This document shows positions 8,782 through 17,708 of a DNA stretch of 64,000 bases, in pieces. Source of the stretch: HXMU1420-13 sp965601825 (lineage in GTDB: Bacteria > Bacteroidota > Rhodothermia > Balneolales > Balneolaceae); the NCBI GenBank assembly GCA_965601825.1, contig OZ271839.1, positions 2,914,001 through 2,978,000 on the forward strand. The letters run 5' to 3'. The notes beneath the pieces were generated by a model that searched no databases, had not been told where the DNA came from, and worked only from the letters and a program-made list of their open reading frames with translations. Position 1 is the first letter of the stretch; every line of letters starts with the position of its first letter. The position numbers and the translations under genes are program-made.

Positions 8782-9342
8782 TTAATTATTCAGGTTTTCT
8801 ACTTTTGTTAAGTCGGTGAAAGTCACCATGACTTTCATATGCGTCTGTCTCTCAACATAGATTTGCGTATCTCCATAAATCCCCACATATACTTTTCCCC
8901 CATCATTGGTTCTTAAAGTATCAAAACGAGCTCCATATTCCTCAGTAAACACCGGCAATAAATCCAGCATTAAACTATCAGGAAATAGACTTCGATTCCA
9001 AGGAGCCCATCCGGTATAAGAATATGAAACTGGCATTTGGACAATCTTTTCATCCAAGAATATGGGATAAAAAAATCTTTGTGCAGGGACTTTTAACCAT
9101 TCTACATCTTCTGCTATTTCTGCACCCGAACCATTCGTAACAACTTCAGATCGATTCAATTCCCACGAATAGTCTAAAAATTCTTCACGTGTCATACCAA
9201 ATTTATAGCCATGAATTAACGAATCAGTATTCTGTGCTCCTAAATCTTCTGATCCTCCTTTAGAATTGTCCCTTGATTGGTTATTGCATGATATAAAAGT
9301 AAAAAGCCCTATAAATATTAGAGCAGATAATAATCTATTCAT
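8782..9342 (-). CDS. Small lipoprotein of unknown function within the susCD operon
   Basis: A 186-residue protein with a lipoprotein signal (LIFIGLFTFISC, lipid-modified Cys at about residue 19). The mature part has no motif I recognise. It has a YKFGMTREEFLDYSW segment reminiscent of small periplasmic proteins, and aromatic-rich strands (SYSYTGWAPWNRSLF, VYVGIYGDTQIYVERQ) suggesting a beta-sandwich. Its start overlaps the end of VCBS gene B by 8 bases and its stop lies 9 bases before VCBS gene A, so it is translated from the same message. Sitting between the two recombining repeats, it would be lost if they crossed over. The function is probably tied to the VCBS proteins, but this is inferred only from position. 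Confidence 0.65.
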   Translation of the reverse strand: MNRLLSALIFIGLFTFISCNNQSRDNSKGGSEDLGAQNTDSLIHGYKFGMTREEFLDYSWELNRSEVVTNGSGAEIAEDVEWLKVPAQRFFYPIFLDEKIVQMPVSYSYTGWAPWNRSLFPDSLMLDLLPVFTEEYGARFDTLRTNDGGKVYVGIYGDTQIYVERQTHMKVMVTFTDLTKVENLNN

Positions 9343-12300
9343 TGATATGCTTGATAAGTTTTTGTACTTCTTTATTACTTCTTAAAATGAGTATTTCTGT
9401 ATCTGAGATAGACAGAAATTGTCGTATTTGTCCGTGGATTTTGATGCCGGTTTCAGCCGCAGGGATTGCCTGGATCTCGCGGTTTGGCCCCAGTCGGAAG
9501 ACCTCTCCAAAGGAGGCATCGTACCTGCCTGCCTCCGGCTTCACTCCATACAGGTTGCCTCCAATCAGTAGCTCTTTGGTGCCCTGATCATCCATTTGAG
9601 TCAAGAGCCCTGCATACATCGGCGATAGTTGACCCGCCATCGGTAACTCCTGGGCGGTAAAGGTGCCGTCACCACCTCCCCACCATACCGTACTCGCAAG
9701 GGTATACGCCGTTAGCTCCGTAGCTCGCTCCAGCTCCTCGGGGGTAAAAATATCTTCAATCGTCTGCTCCTTATACGCCTCATACTTCAGGTACTTGCGC
9801 TTGAGTCCCGGCAGCTGATCCACCAGGTTGTGGCGCAGCACCATTGGGTAGGCTTCCTCTCCATTATAGGTAGTCAGTATCTGTTCGGTCGAGCCATTGC
9901 CATCAAAGTCTCCCACCCACAGACTGGCCGGCTGCTCGGCGCTTGCCCAGAACCGGGAGTTCAGCCCATGATTGAGTCCGATCAGGTCCAGATTCCCGTC
10001 TTCGTCCCAGTCGGTAATAAGTACTTCGTTCCACCAGCCGTTCGAAGCTCCCAGTCCGGCCTGCTCGGTGGTTTCGTTAAACTGTGCTTCGCCGGTCTGA
10101 GCCAGCTGGTTGGTAAAGATTCGGATCGGCGCCCATTCTCCGGCTGTGATCAAATCCAAATCCCCATCGCCGTCAATATCGGCAAAGTCACTGCCGGTAA
10201 ACATCCCTGAGTTTAGCAGGCTCGGCGCTGCGGTCTGCGTGACCTCGGAAAAGCTGCCTGATCCGTCGTTTTGCAGCAGGCGCCCACTAACGGGTCTACC
10301 CAGAGCAAATGGGCGCAGGCGTTCTGCGGTAAATACATCCATGTCTCCATCCCCGTCCCAGTCTGCAGCGCTTACCGTACCGGTAGAGGTAAAGCCGTTC
10401 ACAGCGTTTAAGCCCCCTGAGAGCTCCCATCCTCCCCGGTTTTGCAGATACAGCCGGTCCAGCAGTCCCGACGAGCTCGAACTAAATTCATTGCCCCCAC
10501 TGGCTACATACACATCCTCATCGCCATCCCCATCGGCATCAAAGAACACGCAGTCGGTATCCTCGGGCAGCGCCTCGGTGGTGAAGGCTTCCTGCCAGCC
10601 TCGGGCAGTCCCTTGGAAAATCGTACCTGCTTGATCCTTGGCTCCTCCAAGGTACATCCAGTCTCCAGCGCTACTAGTACAGGCTGCCGGTCCTTCGGTC
10701 GAGCGCATATGGAAGACCAAACGGTCGCGGTCAAAGTCCACAAACTGGTTCTCGGTGTGGCGCCAATCCAACTCGGCTTCGGTTTGAGTAAATAGCGGTT
10801 CGTTCTCTTGGATCGCCGGAGCTGTCGTTGGAACTACAGCTTCAGCTTGATCCAGGCTAAGCAGCTGATTCACCTCTACGCCTTGCATGCGCGTGAGGCG
10901 CCCATCCGGCCACAACACTTCCAAAGAATCAATCTGGCTGGCTTGTCCCAACCCAACGTGTAAACGAGCATCCACGGTGCTCTGGAAGCCGCGCTGCAGG
11001 ACCTGCTCGCGCCAGAAGAGCTTCCCGCCGGCCCATACGCTGAGCTGAGCGCCAATGGCTTGGGTATTGCCGCCCTGACCTTTCAGCTCGACCATCAACC
11101 AGCTGCCCAAACCGCGGTCTGAGGCCGTATTGCGGTACACAAACGATGGCATATTCACATTACTCACCACCAGGTCCAAATCCCCGTCGTTGTCCAAATC
11201 TCCATAGGCCGAACCATTTGAAAAGCTAGGCTCCCCAAGCCCCCACTCCACCGCTCGGTTCGTAAACCTCAAATCTCCCTCCCCAGAAAACATGTAGTTG
11301 GGTACAGCTACTGAAGGAATGTCTTTAAACAACTCATCAATGGGTAACTCACGATTAACTACTTCCTGAAATAAATCAGGATCAGAATAGTAGTTCACAT
11401 AATCCATATCTGTGAGATCTTGATAAATACCATTTGCCACAAATAAATCATTTGAACCACTAAGATCAAAATCAGCGATTAAAGCAGCCCAACTCCAATC
11501 CGTGGCTTCTACATCCAGCATTCGGCCAATTTCAGAAAATTCACCGTTACCAATATTCAGCTGCAGTGCATTTCTGGTATACTGTTGATGGTAGCCATTA
11601 TCGATTTTCTGTTTATATCGGTCCCAGGTATCAAAAGCTGTTTTTGTTTTAAAACGATCTTCAGGTTCCGGTAACATATCTGTAACAAAAACTTCAGGTA
11701 ATCCATCATGGTTAATATCTGCAATATCTGCACCCATGGAATTCAACGAAATCGATTGCGTTTTTTCTTCTACAACTTCTTCGAAAGTTCCATCCTGATT
11801 ATTGATGTATAAATAATCTCGTTCAAAGAAATCGTTGGATACGTATATATCTAGCCATCTGTCATTATTTAAGTCGCCAATACTGACTCCAAGTCCGAAA
11901 CCAATTCTACTTCCATAGATACCCGCCTCTTCACTTACATCCCTGAAGTACTCACCATCATTTCGATATAATTTATTTCCTCCTTCAGGATCACGCTGTT
12001 CACGCATTCCATCCACCATATCGAAACCACCAACAGGAGAAAATGAATTGTTGAGTAGATACAGATCAACATCTCCATCCTTATCATAATCAAAGAATAC
12101 AGAATGATTTGAAAGACCTAAATCATTTATACCATAGCTTTCTGCTTGTTCTGAAAAAGTGAGGTCACCATTATTAATGAATAATTCATTGTTCCGATTA
12201 CTTCCACTAGGAGTACCAGATTTGGAGACATAGATATCTAAAAACCCATCACTATTAACATCTGCAAAACTTACGCCCGTCGACCAAACATTAGGAGAAG

Positions 12301-12607
12301 CTACACCAGCAGATTCCGTGATGTCTCTAAATTGTAAATCCCCTTCATTTAAATACAATTTATTATCAACCTGATTTCCAACAAAAAATATATCAATTAG
12401 TCCATCATTGTTGATATCACCTAAGGCGACACCGGCACCATTATAAAAATTTCGATAACTGTAAGGGTTTAAGTCGTACGATAATTCTAATTGGTTATCG
12501 AAATTGATTCCTGACTGATCTGAAATTTCTTCAAATATTTGCTCTTCATTGAGCGAGCAAGATGCAAAGATAAGTACCGCAAAAATGCTTTTAAGCAAGT
12601 ATTTCAT
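9335..12607 (-). CDS. VCBS/FG-GAP repeat and ASPIC/UnbV surface lipoprotein, copy B
   Basis: A 1,090-residue lipoprotein (signal ending FAVLIFASC) with the same architecture as copy A: N-terminal propeller blades with NNDGLIDIFFV-type calcium loops, an ASPIC/UnbV domain (about 520-595), then further blades. Residues from about 435 to near the C-terminus come from the shared GC-rich module and differ from copy A at about ten positions (for example Arg/Pro, Trp/Arg and Met/Ile swaps). The N-terminal 434 residues are more diverged. A terminator-like hairpin lies just upstream, between it and susD, with the T run ending four bases before the ATG and leaving no room for a Shine-Dalgarno sequence. 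Expression may therefore be lower than that of susCD. Confidence 0.85.
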   Translation of the reverse strand: MKYLLKSIFAVLIFASCSLNEEQIFEEISDQSGINFDNQLELSYDLNPYSYRNFYNGAGVALGDINNDGLIDIFFVGNQVDNKLYLNEGDLQFRDITESAGVASPNVWSTGVSFADVNSDGFLDIYVSKSGTPSGSNRNNELFINNGDLTFSEQAESYGINDLGLSNHSVFFDYDKDGDVDLYLLNNSFSPVGGFDMVDGMREQRDPEGGNKLYRNDGEYFRDVSEEAGIYGSRIGFGLGVSIGDLNNDRWLDIYVSNDFFERDYLYINNQDGTFEEVVEEKTQSISLNSMGADIADINHDGLPEVFVTDMLPEPEDRFKTKTAFDTWDRYKQKIDNGYHQQYTRNALQLNIGNGEFSEIGRMLDVEATDWSWAALIADFDLSGSNDLFVANGIYQDLTDMDYVNYYSDPDLFQEVVNRELPIDELFKDIPSVAVPNYMFSGEGDLRFTNRAVEWGLGEPSFSNGSAYGDLDNDGDLDLVVSNVNMPSFVYRNTASDRGLGSWLMVELKGQGGNTQAIGAQLSVWAGGKLFWREQVLQRGFQSTVDARLHVGLGQASQIDSLEVLWPDGRLTRMQGVEVNQLLSLDQAEAVVPTTAPAIQENEPLFTQTEAELDWRHTENQFVDFDRDRLVFHMRSTEGPAACTSSAGDWMYLGGAKDQAGTIFQGTARGWQEAFTTEALPEDTDCVFFDADGDGDEDVYVASGGNEFSSSSSGLLDRLYLQNRGGWELSGGLNAVNGFTSTGTVSAADWDGDGDMDVFTAERLRPFALGRPVSGRLLQNDGSGSFSEVTQTAAPSLLNSGMFTGSDFADIDGDGDLDLITAGEWAPIRIFTNQLAQTGEAQFNETTEQAGLGASNGWWNEVLITDWDEDGNLDLIGLNHGLNSRFWASAEQPASLWVGDFDGNGSTEQILTTYNGEEAYPMVLRHNLVDQLPGLKRKYLKYEAYKEQTIEDIFTPEELERATELTAYTLASTVWWGGGDGTFTAQELPMAGQLSPMYAGLLTQMDDQGTKELLIGGNLYGVKPEAGRYDASFGEVFRLGPNREIQAIPAAETGIKIHGQIRQFLSISDTEILILRSNKEVQKLIKHINE
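9374..11304 (-). repeat. 1,931-bp near-identical direct repeat, copy in VCBS gene B
   Basis: Partner of 5515-7445: same orientation, gap-free, with sharp ends inside the coding sequence near the PNYMFSGEGDL codons and about 12 codons before the stop. The excess of G and C over the flanks is the same as in the other copy. Confidence 0.9.
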
Positions 12608-12611
12608 ACAT

Positions 12612-12649
12612 AAAAAAAAGGGTTGCTATAGGTAAATATAGCAACCCTT
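12612..12649 (-). terminator. Terminator or attenuator between susD and VCBS gene B
   Basis: Read on the minus strand, a perfect 13-bp stem (AAGGGTTGCTATA with its complement) around a 6-base loop is followed by eight T residues. It lies 19 bases after the susD stop and immediately before the ATG of the next operon gene. The form is that of a strong Rho-independent terminator. Since the genes downstream belong functionally with susCD, partial read-through is likely, setting a lower level for the VCBS lipoproteins. Confidence 0.85.
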
Positions 12650-12667
12650 GAAATAGAAAGTTATCTA

Positions 12668-14233
12668 TTAATACCCAGGATTCTGAGTCAACTGAAATTG
12701 AGCTGACTGAGAGGCATTAATTTGATCCAAAGGAATCGGAAAGATATTTAAGTTAGCATCTGTATGTGCATCTTTCTCCCACCAAGCTGCACCCCACTGA
12801 CCAAATCTAATTAGGTCTGAACGGCGAGTAGATTCCATGAACATTTCACGTCCACGCTCAGCTAAAAATTCAGCTTCTGTTAAAGTCGCAAGATCAGTTA
12901 ATCCAGCTCTGGCTCTGATTTGGTTAACTAATCCACGAGCAGTCGCATTGTTCCAGTCACCAGCCTCACGTGCTTCAGCTTCAGCTTTCATTAATAAAAC
13001 ATCAGCATATCTCATTAGAGGATAATCGTTGTTCATGTTTGGTCTTTGGCATTGGGCAAAGTTAAACTTGAATAAACGAGCTCCACCATCACGGTTAGCA
13101 TTAGGGAATACTTCGTTAATAGCAGGTCTGTAGTTCAACTGAATGTCAGGATCCGTTGTTTCTGAAGCGAAATCAATAACTGGGTTACCATCAGTATCAG
13201 TTTGTGGACCTACTAAGAAGTTATTTGCTTTTCTTTCATCAGAATTGTCATAGCTGTTGTAGAATTCTTCTAATGCAGCATATCCATTCCATGGTTGTTC
13301 AGCTAGGTTAAATGTTAACTGGCTACCATAATGTAAAGTCATCTGAGCGAAGTTCATATTTGGACCAGTAGTCTGATCGTAAGGAACTACCCAAATATTC
13401 TCTGTATTTGATGTATTCTGTGAATTATCTGGAGCAAATAGGTCAGCATAATCTGCTGCTAAGTTATAATTACCAGAGTTAATGATTGCATCAGTAAGAG
13501 TAATTACTTCATCATACTCTGCAGTACCAGCATACACTTCAGCATTTAGATATACACGTGCTAATAAGCCTCTAGTAGCATGGCTTGTAATCATAGCATT
13601 GTTTGGTGCAGCATCTAGTAAGTTTCCACTATTTAGTGCAGCATTTAATTCATCTACAACAAATGTATATACATCTGCTCTAGAAGATTGAGGTGCATCC
13701 ACACCAAGAGTCGTTACGATTTTAACTCTACCGAAAGCATCCATTAGTTTATAATAATAGAAGGCACGTAGAACTCTTAGTTCGGCTATATACTGATCAT
13801 TAGTTTCTGTTGACAAAAGGTCATTGATCTCTGCAATTTGATCATACTGAGTACCAAATGCATTATTTAATGGCCCACTTGTAGCAGCATAATCATGTCG
13901 ATGCATGTCTACCCAGATACCACCGTCGAACCAGTCACCACCTTTTGCAGGGATGGCCATCTCATCAGATGATACAGCCTGTACTGACCAGTAGTTATCG
14001 TGGTTTGCAGTACCAGCATTAAATAATGTGGAATACGCACTACCTAACCAAAGGTGTTGGATACCATCCTGGCCATCCACAGTACCAGCTGCACATGGAT
14101 CAGGACCAGTACCAAACTGAGTTTCGTCTTCTGGACGTTCACTAAAGTCACCTACTAAATTTTCATCGATATCACATCCAACGAATAGTAAAGCAGGGAT
14201 TAAGAATAAGAATAGTTTTGTTTTGTTATTCAT
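12668..14233 (-). CDS. susD: SusD/RagB-family glycan-binding lipoprotein
   Basis: A 521-residue outer-membrane lipoprotein (signal ending PALLFVGC). It caps the SusC transporter and binds the oligosaccharide. Family hallmarks are ELRVLRAFYYYKLMDAFGRV in the N-terminal TPR-like part (about 155-175), the RYADVLLMKAEAEARE helix (about 410-425), and the C-terminal AERGREMFMESTRRSDLIRFG block (about 460-480). The ATG at 14233 is preferred over an in-frame TTG two codons upstream. It lies 10 bases downstream of susC and is the second gene of that operon. Its length and the late-domain motifs fit ordinary SusD proteins. The sequence does not tell the glycan; context suggests beta-glucan. Confidence 0.93.
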   Translation of the reverse strand: MNNKTKLFLFLIPALLFVGCDIDENLVGDFSERPEDETQFGTGPDPCAAGTVDGQDGIQHLWLGSAYSTLFNAGTANHDNYWSVQAVSSDEMAIPAKGGDWFDGGIWVDMHRHDYAATSGPLNNAFGTQYDQIAEINDLLSTETNDQYIAELRVLRAFYYYKLMDAFGRVKIVTTLGVDAPQSSRADVYTFVVDELNAALNSGNLLDAAPNNAMITSHATRGLLARVYLNAEVYAGTAEYDEVITLTDAIINSGNYNLAADYADLFAPDNSQNTSNTENIWVVPYDQTTGPNMNFAQMTLHYGSQLTFNLAEQPWNGYAALEEFYNSYDNSDERKANNFLVGPQTDTDGNPVIDFASETTDPDIQLNYRPAINEVFPNANRDGGARLFKFNFAQCQRPNMNNDYPLMRYADVLLMKAEAEAREAGDWNNATARGLVNQIRARAGLTDLATLTEAEFLAERGREMFMESTRRSDLIRFGQWGAAWWEKDAHTDANLNIFPIPLDQINASQSAQFQLTQNPGY

Positions 14234-14243
14234 TATCAAATAC

Positions 14244-17200
14244 TTAGAATTTTAAATTAATACCTAAAGTAAATGTTCGAGACGAGAAATAGTTATATCG
14301 TCTGTCAATTCCAGGTGCAAGTACATTTGGAGATGTAGCTGGCCTGTTACCATTATCTGTAGGACCAAAATCTTGTAATTGTGGCTCTGGGTCTACACCT
14401 GTGTAGTCAGTAAGTACAAATAGATTTTGTCCACTAAAGTATAGTCTTGCGCTTTGTAAGAAATCAAGAGATCCAACATCAAAGTTATAACCTATTGTTA
14501 GGTTATCAAGCTTAAAGAAATCTGCTTTCTCAACATATAGTGAACTGAATTGAGCCGACTTAATGTCGTCATCAGCGTACTTAGTATTAACTAAGTTATA
14601 AGAACCTTGAGATGGAATGCGTGGCTCGTAGAAAGCACGGTACGTATTTACTAAGCTGTGACCGAACGCACCTCTAAAGAATGCATTTAGATCCCAGTTT
14701 TTGTATGAGAACTGGTTAGTCCAACCAATTTCAAAATCAGGGAAACCGTTACCTAGTGCTTTGAAATCACCATTTTCTAGTAACGCGGCATCTTGTGCAG
14801 AAACAATCTCACCGTCATTATTGAGGTCAACCATAATTGGAACGCCGTTTGCATCAACTTCTCCAGAGTAAACAGGCCCCCAGATTTGACCAACTTCTTC
14901 GCCTACAGCTACACGAATCATATTCGTTGAATTCTGACCAGGTGCACCTAAGTTAGCCTGCATTTCTTCATCGATAATATATTCTTCGAGAATAGTTTCA
15001 TAAGTAGAGAATGTAATGCCCGTGTTGTAATACATATCATTGCTCTGAAGCACGTCATAATCAAACGCTAATTCAAAACCTTTAGTATTCAACTTACCTG
15101 CATTTTCCCATCTTCTACCTGCACCGAATACGGCAGGATCAACATTTCTCTCGAGGATAAAGTCGTTGATATCACGGTTATATACTTCAATAGAACCGCC
15201 AAATTTCTCGCCACTGAAATCTAGACCAATGTTAAGCTCGGCTTTTTCTTCCCATTTTAGATCTTCGTTAGCAGCTCTTACAAAGCTAGAGTTTCCATTA
15301 GAATCAATTGTATATAAATCCTGAGCTAAACCAGATTGACCAGGTAATGAACCAGTTACACCGTAACCTACTCTAACTTTTAACTGCTCGAGTGGTCCAA
15401 TTTCTACCCAATTGGTTACATCAGTACCTATACCGAAAGCTGGGAACCAGCCCCATTGATTGTCTTCACCAAGCTTAGTAGAACCTTCACGGCGAATAGA
15501 AGCATTGAAGAAAATTGAGTTATCCCATGTGAAGTTACCACGTAAGAAACCAGCAACGATTCTTTCATCAGGACTTGCACTACTACTTAACTGAACAAGA
15601 CCAGACTGATTTAAGTTACCAGAGTTTTCAAATGCATTATAAAGGAGATCATCATTTGCAAAATCACCAGCCTGAATGAAGAAGTCTTCAAAATTATTCT
15701 GCTGGAAGCTGTATCCACCAGTTAATGTCATATCAATCTTAGAAAGTGTTTGCGCATATGTTGAATATGCTTCTAGGAGAGTGTTCTGGTCGTTTTGAGT
15801 GTATCTTCGAGCGATACCAGGACCACCAGTACTTACACCACGCCATTGGTCAAATACTGAATAGTATTCTGCATTTAAAAGGTCACCAGACTGACGTGAA
15901 TAAATCACAGAAGCAGACCAGTTGTCCATGATGTCATAATCAGCTTTGGCGCTGAATAAAAGATCTTTTGATTCACCGATATTGGTGTTTAGGTCTAATA
16001 GTGCAACAGGATTGAAACTATCAAATAGACCAAACGGGTGGAAATAACCACCTGATGGAGCGTAAAACGCCGCATTACCAATATTTGCATCCGCACCTAA
16101 AATTGGAGCTGTTGGATTAAATAAAACAGCATAACGAAGTGCATCAGTGAAAGAGTAGTTAGACTCTCTATTAGTTAATGAGTAGTTGAAATCTAAATTC
16201 AACTTATCATTTAAAGTTCTGTGAGTCAGGTTAATACGCGCGTTGTATTGTTCGAAACCTGAATCTTCCAAAATACCTTCAATATCTCTGTAGTTAAATG
16301 ATACACGGTAATTAGTAGTTGCGTTACCACCAGATACTGCTAAGTTCTGAACATTAGAAACAGCGTCTCTTGTAACTCTATCTAACCAATCATTGCTAGA
16401 ACCTAAATCATTACTTCCAGCAGCTACAAACTCTGAAGCTGATAATACATCGATAGTTTCAAGAACATTACTAACAGAAATAAAGGAATTGTAGGCAACT
16501 TCTGCTCTACTATCACCCATAATTGCGCCAGCAACATCACTACCTTTCTTAGTTGTAACAATGATTACACCAGAAGAACCACGAGAACCGTAGATCGCTG
16601 CTGCAGAACCATCTTTAAGTACACTCATTGAAGCAATATCACTTGGATCTAAGTTATCAAGTGAACCACCAATTACACCGTCAATAACAACTAAAGGCTC
16701 TGTATTCGCCCCTACTGTAGAAATACCTCTTAAACGGATAGTTGGAGATGAGTTAGGGTCACCACCTCTGTTGTAAATACTAAGACCAGGAACCTTACCC
16801 TGGATTAACTGAGTTGGTGCATTAACGTTACCTAGGTTGAAGTCTTCTTCACTTACCGAGGTAACAGAAGATGTGATCTCTTTTTCTTCCTGAGAGCCGT
16901 ATCCAACAACGACAACGTCATCCAGGAATTGAACATCTTGTGTCATTACCACATCAATAGTACTTCTACCATCAATTTGTTCTGTAACAGCAATGTAACC
17001 GATAGATGAGAATACTAGAACTTCAGCATCGGTTGGAATTGATAGTGAGTATGTACCGTCTACACTTGTGGATGTACCAATTAATGTTCCCTGTACAACG
17101 ATGTTAACTGCAGGAATGCCAGTTCCATCAGCTGCGTCAGTTACAGTACCAGTAATTGTACGTCTTGATTGTGCTGAACTTGTATCCATAGCCATTAAAA

Positions 17201-17282
17201 CTAGGAATACTCCCAATGTTAAGCATAGGGATGCCTTAGCAAACCTTGCCAGCAAGTTGGATGGGATCCAATTTTTGAGCAT
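14244..17282 (-). CDS. susC: SusC/RagA-family TonB-dependent outer-membrane transporter
   Basis: A 1,012-residue outer-membrane channel for oligosaccharide import, powered by TonB. A signal peptide (to about residue 38) is followed by a CarboxypepD_reg-like domain (about 42-125, TITGTVTDAADGTGIPAVNI). Then come the DDVVVVGYG TonB-box region, a plug domain with the SusC signature VLKDGSAAAIYGSRGSSGVI (about residues 220-240), and a beta-barrel ending in an aromatic-rich TLGINLKF strand. The N-terminal CarboxypepD_reg-like domain is typical of SusC proteins. No N-terminal STN domain is visible, so sigma/anti-sigma signalling is not indicated. It is the first gene of the susCD operon; two LacI-operator-like palindromes lie 56-91 bases upstream of the start. 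Confidence 0.93.
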   Translation of the reverse strand: MLKNWIPSNLLARFAKASLCLTLGVFLVLMAMDTSSAQSRRTITGTVTDAADGTGIPAVNIVVQGTLIGTSTSVDGTYSLSIPTDAEVLVFSSIGYIAVTEQIDGRSTIDVVMTQDVQFLDDVVVVGYGSQEEKEITSSVTSVSEEDFNLGNVNAPTQLIQGKVPGLSIYNRGGDPNSSPTIRLRGISTVGANTEPLVVIDGVIGGSLDNLDPSDIASMSVLKDGSAAAIYGSRGSSGVIIVTTKKGSDVAGAIMGDSRAEVAYNSFISVSNVLETIDVLSASEFVAAGSNDLGSSNDWLDRVTRDAVSNVQNLAVSGGNATTNYRVSFNYRDIEGILEDSGFEQYNARINLTHRTLNDKLNLDFNYSLTNRESNYSFTDALRYAVLFNPTAPILGADANIGNAAFYAPSGGYFHPFGLFDSFNPVALLDLNTNIGESKDLLFSAKADYDIMDNWSASVIYSRQSGDLLNAEYYSVFDQWRGVSTGGPGIARRYTQNDQNTLLEAYSTYAQTLSKIDMTLTGGYSFQQNNFEDFFIQAGDFANDDLLYNAFENSGNLNQSGLVQLSSSASPDERIVAGFLRGNFTWDNSIFFNASIRREGSTKLGEDNQWGWFPAFGIGTDVTNWVEIGPLEQLKVRVGYGVTGSLPGQSGLAQDLYTIDSNGNSSFVRAANEDLKWEEKAELNIGLDFSGEKFGGSIEVYNRDINDFILERNVDPAVFGAGRRWENAGKLNTKGFELAFDYDVLQSNDMYYNTGITFSTYETILEEYIIDEEMQANLGAPGQNSTNMIRVAVGEEVGQIWGPVYSGEVDANGVPIMVDLNNDGEIVSAQDAALLENGDFKALGNGFPDFEIGWTNQFSYKNWDLNAFFRGAFGHSLVNTYRAFYEPRIPSQGSYNLVNTKYADDDIKSAQFSSLYVEKADFFKLDNLTIGYNFDVGSLDFLQSARLYFSGQNLFVLTDYTGVDPEPQLQDFGPTDNGNRPATSPNVLAPGIDRRYNYFSSRTFTLGINLKF

Positions 17283-17337
17283 AACTTATGGTTTTGATTT
17301 TTTGGTTAGTTTGAGAGTTGGACAGGGTACCTATGGA

Positions 17338-17351
17338 TGTAACCGCTTTCA
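17338..17351 (-). promoter_or_regulatory. LacI-type operator-like site 1 upstream of susC
   Basis: On the susC strand this reads TGAAAGCGGTTACA, one base away from the LacI-family pattern TGAAANCGNTTTCA. A near-copy of the core (AAAGCGGTT) occurs before the glycoside hydrolase operon at 40710-40723. It lies about 60 bases upstream of the susC ATG, a position suited to blocking transcription. Confidence 0.5.
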
Positions 17352-17359
17352 AATTATAA

Positions 17360-17373
17360 TGGTAGCGCTGCCA
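17360..17373. promoter_or_regulatory. LacI-type operator-like site 2 upstream of susC
   Basis: TGGTAGCGCTGCCA is a 14-bp palindrome with one mismatched pair and a central GC/GC step, the form common in LacI-family operators. Its centre is exactly 22 bases from the centre of site 1, two helical turns, so both could be bound from the same face of the DNA. Confidence 0.5.
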
Positions 17374-17650
17374 TAGTTGTGTTGTGAGTGATTACAAAGA
17401 TGACCATTGTATTAGGTTCCTGACTCCAGTTCGAAATTTGCTGATACTATATTAAAATTGCAAACCTAAATTATTAACTGTTTTTTGAATAATACGTTTG
17501 CAATTTCTTTGTAGAAAATTTCTCAATAAATCATTATTCAATTCACAATACTTTTATTCTTAAATCTATTTGAGACTCTAAAATAGATTTATTAGGTACT
17601 CCTTCTTTATTACCATATTTATTTTATGTGTAATAAGTATTGTTATTACA

Positions 17651-17681
17651 TGTATTCAAATTTTAAATGTATTTGAATACA
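17651..17681. repeat. Perfect inverted repeat downstream of the haloperoxidase gene
   Basis: TGTATTCAAAT and ATTTGAATACA pair perfectly over 11 bases around a 9-base loop. It begins about 28 bases after the stop of the minus-strand haloperoxidase gene. It may terminate that transcript, but the minus-strand sequence after the stem is not a clean T run, so an operator role is also possible. Confidence 0.45.
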
Positions 17682-17708
17682 TCATTTTTTAAGAATGAAA
17701 TTATTGAT

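Larger units (their letters stand above)
17283..17708. other. Promoter region of the susCD operon (intergenic)
   Basis: These 426 bases contain no open reading frame that I would believe. They hold two palindromic operator-like sites near susC and a perfect AT-rich inverted repeat near the haloperoxidase end, separated by about 270 bases of very AT-rich DNA. I could not pick out a convincing Bacteroidota-type (TTTG / TAnnTTTG) promoter by eye. Confidence 0.6.

Noticed and set aside
5485..12607. VCBS repeats as CRISPR or other short DNA repeats
   Set aside because: The repetition is of protein loops with varying DNA; there are no constant repeat units with unique spacers.
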